Source: Candidatus Poribacteria bacterium (GTDB lineage Bacteria; Poribacteria; WGA-4E; WGA-3G). Taken from it: a DNA stretch of 46,905 nucleotides. The notes below the pieces were generated by a model. That model made no database searches. It had not been told where the DNA came from and was given only the letters and a program-made list of their open reading frames with translations. Below, one piece after another: positions 16,448 through 24,967 of this stretch (position 1 is its first letter; each line of letters starts with the position of its first letter). Location of the stretch: the NCBI GenBank assembly GCA_012270865.1, contig JAAXHL010000074.1, forward strand, positions 1 to 46,905, in the 5' to 3' direction. A program made the translations under genes and the position numbers.

Positions 16448-17149
16448 TCAATTGCTTTTCAGATGCCCCCATAGAGTTGCGAGTTTGGTTCGTGGCTCGA
16501 CGGGACGCGGTTTTCCCGGTCCGCCGTTCGAGACGTTTCCGCCTGTGACTTCAAAATCATCAAAGTGTGCGCGTCCGTCTGCGACGACGAGACCGGCTTG
16601 TCCACCCCTCAAAATATCCTCGTCAATAGCAGTAAATACGGCATCGTCAATTTGAAATTCGAGGATACCTTCTTCGTGAACTGTGGCAGTCAACTGATAC
16701 CAAGTATCAATCTCTGCATCAAATAGGTATCTAATAACGTTCCATCTCTCGTGAACCGCTTTTACGATTCGGACGGTGCCGAAGATATAATCAACAAAAA
16801 AGAGGTACTGGCTATCCTCTTCGCCTCTATTGTGGAGTGTCAGTCCGATGGTCGGTGGTTCATTCTTATCATCGACTAACTTTGCGCGACAGGTGACGGA
16901 GTAGTTTTTCCACGTGAGTTCGCCTGTCAGCCAAAGGCTCATGAAACCGGGTAGAAAGATTTCGCCGACGGCTTCGCCATCGTCGATCCACCATTTTTCG
17001 ACCTTTCGGTCAAGATTAAAGATTTCCCATTCGCGGGTGTCGTTGTCTTCAAAATCGTCGCGCCATGTCCCCGCAAACGTCCGTTGCCATTCTGCTCCTA
17101 AGAAGCAAGCGAGTGTAACAACTGCAATCATTAACATCAACTTTTTCAC
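16448..17149 (-). CDS. Exported concanavalin-like (DUF1080/LamG-type) protein with KLATLWG C-terminus
   Basis: The 233-residue product starts VKKLMLMIAVVTLACFLGA, a signal peptide, followed by one beta-sandwich domain typical of DUF1080/3-keto-glycoside hydrolase or LamG-like folds (YSVTCRAKLV, ILEFQIDDAVF, GQAGLVVADGRAHFDDFEV). No catalytic residues can be assigned. It ends TKLATLWGHLKSN, a motif shared with the LamG protein at 45685. The start is GTG 17149: AAGGAG (complement of 17157-17162) lies 7 bases upstream, inside the end of the helicase gene, and GTG overlaps that gene's TGA (GTGA). This strongly implies translational coupling to the helicase, an odd partner for a secreted protein. 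Confidence 0.8.
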   Translation of the reverse strand: MKKLMLMIAVVTLACFLGAEWQRTFAGTWRDDFEDNDTREWEIFNLDRKVEKWWIDDGEAVGEIFLPGFMSLWLTGELTWKNYSVTCRAKLVDDKNEPPTIGLTLHNRGEEDSQYLFFVDYIFGTVRIVKAVHERWNVIRYLFDAEIDTWYQLTATVHEEGILEFQIDDAVFTAIDEDILRGGQAGLVVADGRAHFDDFEVTGGNVSNGGPGKPRPVEPRTKLATLWGHLKSN

Positions 17150-20100
17150 GATGATTCTCCTTGTGGATCGGTGACGATACACCGATCATCAGCATCGGCG
17201 TAAGGACAAAAACTGCAATGATTGAGATTTTTCTCATAAATGCCTTGTTGCAATGCCGCGATTTTTTCTATCCATTGTCCCATGGTTTCCTCTAATTCTG
17301 CGGTACTGAAGTGTCCCTGCTCGTGCTGTCCGTGTTCGGTAAAGAAGATATTCATTTTTACTGTGGGGTGTTCTGGATAACACCGATGTATCAATAGGCT
17401 GTAGAGCTCCATCTCTGGCAAGTACATTGCTGGGTCCCGAGCATCGCCGGTTTCGTAGATGATTGCTTGCCAATGCCCTGTTTCATCTTCAAAGAGCCTG
17501 TCAATCCTACCGTTAAGAATATGCCCGTCAACATCGGCGTGGATCTGCTGGCTGGTTCGGTTTTCGGATGCTGAGAGTGCTATTTGTCCGAGTTCAGAAT
17601 CAAGAAAGTTATTGATATGTCTCCGAAGTTCGGTTTCCGCGTCCGCCCTTTCTGAAAGGTTTTCGCACGCCTGTTGAATTAACGCGTCAAGATATTGCGT
17701 ATCTGATGGTTTCCTAATTCGCGCAAGGACGGAACCAATCGCGTCCTTCATTCTATCTTCATCCGGATCCGGTTCTGTCTGTTTGATTGACGGAATTCGT
17801 AGCACATCTTGTAGCTGATACCGTAGCGGACAACGCGCGTAGTTCGCGAGTTCAGGAACGGAGAAAGCAGCGGGAACCTCGGTCAATGGCAGTGCCGATG
17901 GCAAGGGTTCTGGGAACGCGATGATTGTTTTCTCATCTGCAGCCGCGTCTGTATCTATCTTCTCCGCAAGCGTCCGAGAAATCGGGATTTGGAGTTGGAA
18001 ATGTTGGTCTCTTGTACTGCCGTTTGTGTATATCTTCTGTTCAACCGATAGACTCAGTGGATCATCTTCTTCAGTGATGTCGAGGTATGTGTGGAGCCAT
18101 TCGAGCATCTGTTGTGGCTTGCCACTGTCTGGGAGAGTCCCCGATAAGATAAGCCGATCCTCAGCGCGTGTTGCCCCGACATAAAATAGGCGTTTCTTTT
18201 CGGCGACCTCTCTCTCGTTTGATAGGTTTTTCATGAGTGTAACGATCTCTGGATCGGTCTTTTCATAGCCCTTATCTGGTTTCAGCGGACTGAAACCGAT
18301 CCCGAATTCCCCATTAATGAAAGGTTCTTGATCTCTTTGTCCTGTCCTATCAAGTCTCGGAAGTATAACGATTGGGAATTGTTTCCCTTTAGCAGCGTGA
18401 ATTGTCATAATCTGTACCGCGCCGGTGCTTCCCTCAATTGGTGCCTGTCCTTCGCGCGGTTCTTCCGTAATTAGGATGTCCAGAAATTCGATAAAATCTG
18501 GTAGGATTCGCTTGTTTTCCTCGCCATCAAAGTTTCTTGCGAGGTCCAAGAGTTTCTGATAGTTTGCCCAGCGTTGTTGCCCATATTTTCCGGTTCTCAG
18601 CGTTCCAATCAATCCTGTTTCATTAACGATTGTCCCGATAAGTCGGTTTACAGGCATCCGGTGCGCGAATTCGGTATGCGTCTTTAATATATCTATCGCG
18701 TGCCTGAGTTCATCCGTACGTGCTTGGTAATTTTGTGCCTTTTCCCAAAAAGGTCTCTTTTCCCGTCCTGTACCACCTTGTAGCGAAATTTCATAGAGCT
18801 CAGTATCGGAGATACCGAAAGCGGGACTGCGGAGGACAGCAGCGAGGGATGCATCGTTTTTGTACGGATCGTTAAGAAAATCGAGGTAGTGCCAGATGTC
18901 GTAAATTTCTTGTCGTTGATAGAAACCGATACCGCCTGCGGTCAGATACGGGATTCCTGCTTTAAATAAGGCGTTTTCGATGTCGGGGAGATGCGTTCTG
19001 CTCCGGATGAGGATAGCGATGTCGCCGTACTGGATCGAACGTTCCGACACTTTTCCATCCTCGCCGCGCACCCATACCGTCTCTGCTTCGTTTGCAACGA
19101 TCTTTTGGATGTGCTGCGCGATGAGCTCATACTCATTCACCGAGGTATCGCCAACTTGCCCAATCAGGATTTCGATAGCACCGTTTGTCCCAGCGTGACG
19201 CGCTTGTGTAAGTGCTTCATATTCTACCTCGAATTCGTTCGCATCTCCCGTACCCATCAAGCGTTCAAAAAAGTAGTTGACGAACCCGATAACATCGCGT
19301 AGGGAACGGAAGTTTTCTGCGAGGGAGATACGCTCACCGCCGTTTTCAACGATTTCTTGTTTGGTTTTGTCAAAAACACGGACATCTGCCCCGCGAAACC
19401 CGTAGATACTCTGTTTCGGATCGCCGACGATGAACAGGTTCGCGCTTTTGAGTCTGTTTGTCAGCAGCATCACCAACTCGTATTGTAATTCGTTTGTATC
19501 CTGATATTCGTCCACCATGTAGTACTGATGCCGTTTGATTAATTCATCTCGGATTTCTTCGTCATCGCGGAGTAGGTCTCGGGTTTTCAGTTGTAAATCG
19601 TTGAAGTCGAGCATACTTTGAGAGAGTTTCGCGGTGTCGTAGTCGTTTAAGACCCGATTGTATAGCGTGAGTAGGTGGCACACCGTGTTGAGTAGAAAAT
19701 CGTCGTCGGTTTCAACGGTCCCTGTCTCACCTTCATCATTGTCGGTCTCAGCATCGCTTATCCTACCCTTCTCTTCCGCTCCTTCAAGGTCTGGTAGGAC
19801 TTTAATCTTTTTCACAATTGATACCAAAAAATTAATCTCGGTTTCAATGTCTGTTGTATCAGTCCTTGTACCGATGAAAGCGGATTTCGCAATGGCACCA
19901 CTTTTGATTGTGATTAGATCAATAAATTGTTTGAGTAACCTCGGCACTTCAGGCGAGTTCGGGTCTGTGGTATATCGTGATTCTAATTGCTGGGTCAAAT
20001 CTTCAACGGCTTCCACATTTCTTCCTGACGCAACTTGCGCCACTGTCTTAAGGCATCGAATGAATTCGGGGATATCAATCGCTGACATTGATTTTTCGAG

Positions 20101-20703
20101 CATCCGCTTTTCCAAGTCCGCACGTATCTCCGCGCTGCTTCGATCGTTATAGATTTTCTGCTCAAGTTTGGCAACGATGTCTCGCTTGTCAATCATCGTG
20201 CGGAGCAAATCCACGAGTTTTTTCTGGTTTCCGTAACGCTGTAGTAAATGGGTCATTTCTGGACGGTGCTGGTCGTCAGGATTTGTGGCGATTTTTTTGA
20301 GGGTGTCCTTGAGGGTATCCTGTAGCAAGAGTTTCTGCTTGATACCTTGTACGATACTGAAGTTGGCTGGCACCCCGGCTTGAAACGGGAATTCTCTCAG
20401 GATACGTGAGCAGAAGGCGTGGATGGTTGAGATGTATGCCGAACTCATCTGATCGAGGAGATGGTCACGATTGGTTATATCCTCAGCTTCGTTGAGTCTC
20501 TTAATAACGCGTTCCTTCATTTCAGCGGCGGCTTTCTCTGTGAAGGTGATGGCGACAATATCTTGGGGACCGACATCTTTTTCACGTAAAATTTTGAGGT
20601 AGCGTTCGACCAATACCGTGGTTTTCCCGGAACCGGCACCGGCTGTTACGCAGATGTGTTTTTCTATGTTTAGAGCATCTTGTTGTGAAGGCGTAAATTG
20701 CAT
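17146..20703 (-). CDS. UvrD/AddA-like helicase with degenerate C-terminal RecB-type nuclease domain
   Basis: This 1185-residue superfamily 1A helicase shows Walker A AGAGSGKT (21-28), motif II VDEYQDTNE (about 394-402), motif III GDPKQSIYGFRGADV, motif V TIHAAKGKQF and motif VI FYVGATRAED (about 837-846). The C-terminal 230 residues resemble the PD-(D/E)XK nuclease of AddAB/AdnAB, including Cys residues suited to a 4Fe-4S cluster: YARCPLRY near 953 and HCSFC with a further Cys near 1162-1174. The GRIDR motif (about 1064) is kept. The expected D-x-K motif reads IIYETG (Asp to Ile, Lys to Glu) and the QxxxY motif reads EMELY, so nuclease activity is probably lost. No addB-like partner is in the window. 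It follows the ABC ATPase gene by 40 bases. Confidence 0.9.
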   Translation of the reverse strand: MQFTPSQQDALNIEKHICVTAGAGSGKTTVLVERYLKILREKDVGPQDIVAITFTEKAAAEMKERVIKRLNEAEDITNRDHLLDQMSSAYISTIHAFCSRILREFPFQAGVPANFSIVQGIKQKLLLQDTLKDTLKKIATNPDDQHRPEMTHLLQRYGNQKKLVDLLRTMIDKRDIVAKLEQKIYNDRSSAEIRADLEKRMLEKSMSAIDIPEFIRCLKTVAQVASGRNVEAVEDLTQQLESRYTTDPNSPEVPRLLKQFIDLITIKSGAIAKSAFIGTRTDTTDIETEINFLVSIVKKIKVLPDLEGAEEKGRISDAETDNDEGETGTVETDDDFLLNTVCHLLTLYNRVLNDYDTAKLSQSMLDFNDLQLKTRDLLRDDEEIRDELIKRHQYYMVDEYQDTNELQYELVMLLTNRLKSANLFIVGDPKQSIYGFRGADVRVFDKTKQEIVENGGERISLAENFRSLRDVIGFVNYFFERLMGTGDANEFEVEYEALTQARHAGTNGAIEILIGQVGDTSVNEYELIAQHIQKIVANEAETVWVRGEDGKVSERSIQYGDIAILIRSRTHLPDIENALFKAGIPYLTAGGIGFYQRQEIYDIWHYLDFLNDPYKNDASLAAVLRSPAFGISDTELYEISLQGGTGREKRPFWEKAQNYQARTDELRHAIDILKTHTEFAHRMPVNRLIGTIVNETGLIGTLRTGKYGQQRWANYQKLLDLARNFDGEENKRILPDFIEFLDILITEEPREGQAPIEGSTGAVQIMTIHAAKGKQFPIVILPRLDRTGQRDQEPFINGEFGIGFSPLKPDKGYEKTDPEIVTLMKNLSNEREVAEKKRLFYVGATRAEDRLILSGTLPDSGKPQQMLEWLHTYLDITEEDDPLSLSVEQKIYTNGSTRDQHFQLQIPISRTLAEKIDTDAAADEKTIIAFPEPLPSALPLTEVPAAFSVPELANYARCPLRYQLQDVLRIPSIKQTEPDPDEDRMKDAIGSVLARIRKPSDTQYLDALIQQACENLSERADAETELRRHINNFLDSELGQIALSASENRTSQQIHADVDGHILNGRIDRLFEDETGHWQAIIYETGDARDPAMYLPEMELYSLLIHRCYPEHPTVKMNIFFTEHGQHEQGHFSTAELEETMGQWIEKIAALQQGIYEKNLNHCSFCPYADADDRCIVTDPQGESS

Positions 20704-20743
20704 TTTTTATTTTGATCCTTGGTTCGGAGGGTATCTACTACCT

Positions 20744-21823
20744 TTAATCTGGGAGTGGGATAACCGCTGTTGCTGCGATGCCGAGTTGCACGGTGTCCCC
20801 TGCTTTTTTGATTTCGGTGCCGGGGTTGTAGTGAACGGCTTTGAGCGGAATATCTGCAGCGACGAGCTGGTATTCTTCCATTCTCCCCAAGTAGTGGACT
20901 GAGGTGATCTTCGCTGTTATCTGATTTTCGGCGCGACTGCTACCGTTCTGCGCGCTGTCAACGGTGAGTGCCTCGGGTCGAATGGAACACTGCACCGATG
21001 TCCCTTCGCTCAATTCGTGATAGATGGTTTCGGAGTGGAGCATCCCGACCGGCGTTTCGATGGTGGCATGACCGTTCGATGTCTGCTGAACTTTCCCTGA
21101 AATGAAGTTGGTCTCACCGATGAAACTCGCCACAAAAGCGTTTTTCGGGAACTGGTACACCTCGCGCGGGGTACCGACCTGAACGACAACGCCATCCTTC
21201 ATAATCGCCATCCGATTCGCCATCGTGAGCGCGTCCACTTGGTCGTGCGTTACGTAGAATGTTGTGATATTTGTGCGCTCGTGAATCTGTTTTATCTCTT
21301 CACGCATCTGTTGCCGGAGGGCGGCATCGAGGTTGCTAATCGGCTCATCAAGCAGTAGCACACTCGGTTCAATGACAAGCGCACGCGCAAGCGCGATACG
21401 CTGTTGCTGACCGCCAGAAAGCGTGTTGACTGCACGATCGTGATAGCCTTCCATCTGTACCATCTCAAGCGCGCGCGCGATCTTTTCAGCCCGTTCCGAT
21501 TTTTCGAGTTTGCGGAGCGTTAATCCGTATTCGATATTTTCGGCGACGGACATGTGGGGCCATAAGGCATAGTTTTGGAACACCATCCCGGTATTACGTT
21601 GATGTGGCGGTACGTCGTTCATGACGGTATCATCGAACCGTAATTCGCCGGCATCGGGTTTGTAGAAACCCGCGACGATACGGAGAAAGGTGGATTTACC
21701 GCAGCCAGAAGGACCGAGAAGAAAAAAGAATTCTCCCCTCTCAATTTTCAGGCTCACATCGTTGACAGCGAGCGTCGTATCAAATGCTTTTGTGACATGC
21801 GTTAATTCAACAGAAACTGCCAT
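20744..21823 (-). CDS. ABC transporter ATP-binding protein, PotA/MalK/UgpC family
   Basis: The 359-residue cytoplasmic ATPase energises import by a binding-protein-dependent transporter, typically for spermidine, iron, sulfate or sugars. Visible are Walker A GPSGCGKST (37-45), the Q-loop in VFQNYALWPHM, signature LSGGQ (135-139), Walker B with Asp159-Glu160, switch His193 in YVTHD, and a C-terminal TOBE-type extension (about 240-355). No permease or binding-protein gene is adjacent, so the substrate is open. Upstream lies a 133-base tandem duplication at 21841-22104 that may contain its regulatory region. It may share a transcript with the helicase gene downstream. Confidence 0.92.
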   Translation of the reverse strand: MAVSVELTHVTKAFDTTLAVNDVSLKIERGEFFFLLGPSGCGKSTFLRIVAGFYKPDAGELRFDDTVMNDVPPHQRNTGMVFQNYALWPHMSVAENIEYGLTLRKLEKSERAEKIARALEMVQMEGYHDRAVNTLSGGQQQRIALARALVIEPSVLLLDEPISNLDAALRQQMREEIKQIHERTNITTFYVTHDQVDALTMANRMAIMKDGVVVQVGTPREVYQFPKNAFVASFIGETNFISGKVQQTSNGHATIETPVGMLHSETIYHELSEGTSVQCSIRPEALTVDSAQNGSSRAENQITAKITSVHYLGRMEEYQLVAADIPLKAVHYNPGTEIKKAGDTVQLGIAATAVIPLPD

Positions 21824-21840
21824 GTTTTTTAATTTTCCTT

Positions 21841-22104
21841 GCGGATAAGTAAAGTGCGTTTGGTATGGGACGTGCTTTTACGTCGAGTCGCCTTCCACTT
21901 CGTTTCAGGCTCGGTCTCCTTTGTTATACCAAGAACGAGAAGTGTTGCGATTTATCTTATCCTCTTTTTAACTGCGGATAAGTAAAGTGCGTTTGGTATG
22001 GGACGTGCTTTTACGTCGAGTCGCTTTCCACTTCGTTTCAGGCTCGGTCTCCTTTGCTATATCAAGAACGAGAAGTATTGCGGTTTACCTTATCCTCTCT
22101 TTAA
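21841..22104. repeat. Tandem direct repeat, two 133-base units
   Basis: Unit 1 spans 21841-21973 and unit 2 spans 21974 to about 22104. Both begin GCGGATAAGTAAAGTG and share a long central run containing TTTACGTCGAGTCGC. They differ at about seven substitutions, so the duplication is not brand new. No open frame is convincing in either unit. The second unit runs directly into the MITE-like element at 22106. Confidence 0.85.
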
Positions 22105-22105
22105 C

Positions 22106-22206
22106 AGGACTTACGCAAATTTAGCACGTGATGGTAGATTTTTTTAGTTTTAAACCCCCTAAATCCCCCTTATCAGGGGGACTTTAAGAGGAATTGCGTA
22201 AGTCCT
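22106..22206. mobile_element. MITE-like element with AGGACTTACGCAA terminal inverted repeats
   Basis: A perfect 13-base terminal inverted repeat (22106-22118 and 22194-22206) encloses about 75 bases with an internal CCCCCT/AGGGGG palindrome (about 22155-22182). TTTAAC lies just outside both ends and may be a target-site duplication or part of the element. No protein is encoded. A related copy is at 41814-41903 and a solo end at 30417-30430. Confidence 0.7.
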
Positions 22207-22219
22207 ATTTAACTGACGA

Positions 22220-23037
22220 TTACTCTCCTGTTTGACGGATGTCTTTGACACAGCGGAAACCGATTGTGCTGCCAGATGAGAGGTGATACCATCTATCTGC
22301 GACGCGAAGGTCTTCAGGACTGCCACCCCATCCACCGCCGCGTAGGATACGGAAGTTTTCGTTATCTGGTGCGATCTCTCTGCCGAAGCGTGGGTTATTT
22401 TGTGGACTCTGATTATAAAATTCGCCGTTGTATTCGTCGAAACACCACTCCCAGGCATTGCCCGCCATGTCATACAGATTATAGCCGTTGGGTGGGAAGC
22501 TGCCGACCGGGGCTGTCCACTTCCAGGTATCTGTGCCATCTGTGCCGCCGAGATTGGCATCCATACCTGTTATTATATCACCATTGGGGTATAGTTTTCC
22601 AGTGAGATTTCCGCGTGCGGCGTATTCCCATTCAGCTTCGGTGGGTAACCGTTTATTTGCCCATGCGGCGTAGGCGGTAGCGTCGTGCCATTTCACGCCG
22701 ACGACAGGCGCATCAGGTGCGTTGAAGCGCGGGTTGTGCGACAACGACGGCTGCGGGTAGCCTGTGCTTTCGACGAATTCTTGGTAATGTGCATTCGTTA
22801 CCTCATACACATCCATATAAAATGCGTCAAGGGTGACGGTATGTACGGGTTGCTCGTCGCTATCGCCGGTGGTGGAACCCATCTCGAATGTGCCTGCGGG
22901 GATCAGCACCATTGTGGTGCCGTCAATTTCAGAGACGATTTCATTGGGGTGTTCGGTGGCGGGTGATTTTTCGTTGCTTTGCGAGCAGGCGGATATACCG
23001 AGAATAACAATACCGATGAGAAGGATGTCAGCAATCT

Positions 23038-23041
<4 letters not shown>
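22220..23041 (-). CDS. SUMF1/FGE-fold lipoprotein
   Basis: The 273-residue protein begins with a lipoprotein signal (lipobox LGISAC) and then carries a complete formylglycine-generating-enzyme-like domain: MVLIPAGTFEMGS, YEVTNAHYQEFV, LPTEAEWEYAARG, NLYDMAGNAWEWC and GFRCV. In true FGE enzymes the RxxRGGSW segment is followed by catalytic Cys residues; here it reads RGGGWGGSPEDLRVADR, with none. It is therefore probably a binding or structural member of the fold and not a sulfatase-activating enzyme. ATG 23041 overlaps the selA stop by four bases, so translation is coupled to selA. Confidence 0.88.
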
Positions 23042-24450
<1,409 letters not shown>

Positions 24451-24659
24451 ACTCTGTCTCCATAAACAAGTCTCTGAATTTTGTTTTCTCACTGTTTTAT
24501 GTTGCAGATATAAACGGGCACCAATGTTTTGAAATATCAGAGATTGTTGATAATCGCGTTTCTCTACACTTATTAAGCTTTGGACAATTTTTCTGTTTCA
24601 GATGCTTGGGTGTGAGTGTCTTGCCTTGTCAAAGTTTTAGCCATTGACGCACAGCATCT
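24451..24659. other. Intergenic region upstream of selA
   Basis: No gene was supported in this 209-base stretch. A short - strand frame downstream of the antitoxin-like gene has no family resemblance. Bases 24528-24541 contain TTTGAAATATCAGA, partly matching the 25-base sequence found at both window ends. Confidence 0.3.
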
Positions 24660-24869
24660 TCAACTACAGATAATTGCTTCGGCATCCGCCGTCTCCATTT
24701 TGTCGTGTTCAACAAAAAGTGCGTCAGCAATTTCTGTGAGTGCCTTATCTGTCAAAGGTGGAATATCCAACAGAGCTACCCGCTTTATGATTTCAGAGGC
24801 GATCGCATGTTTTTCAATTTCAGGAAGTTGGTTAAATGCTTCCAATATGTTTTCTGAGGTTGAATCCAT
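24660..24869 (-). CDS. Small antitoxin-like protein (orphan)
   Basis: The 69-residue acidic protein contains ILEAFNQLPEIEKHAIASEI, IPPLTDKALTEIADALF and a charged C-terminus. Short proteins of this pattern (LPE-EK-A-EI followed by PPLTDEEL) commonly precede toxins in cyanobacteria and related genomes. No toxin-like frame follows it here, so the partner may be lost or unrecognised. A GGGGGA site precedes the ATG and a good promoter lies at 24909-24937. The functional label is tentative. Confidence 0.55.
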   Translation of the reverse strand: MDSTSENILEAFNQLPEIEKHAIASEIIKRVALLDIPPLTDKALTEIADALFVEHDKMETADAEAIICS

Positions 24870-24908
24870 CGGGGTCCCCCATGTGACAATAGTATACAGT
24901 TTATGTTA

Positions 24909-24937
24909 ATTATACACAGCACTCTGACGAAATTCAA
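24909..24937 (-). promoter_or_regulatory. Putative sigma70-type promoter of the orphan antitoxin-like gene
   Basis: On the - strand TTGAAT (24937-24932) and TATAAT (24914-24909) are separated by 17 bases. The start codon at 24869 is about 30-35 bases from the expected transcription start. Confidence 0.55.
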
Positions 24938-24967
24938 GGACTTCTTTATATCAAGAATTGCTGACGC

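Noticed and set aside
21841..22104. The 133-base tandem repeat as a CRISPR or coding repeat
   Set aside because: There are only two units with no spacer between them, and no reading frame with start signal or domain.
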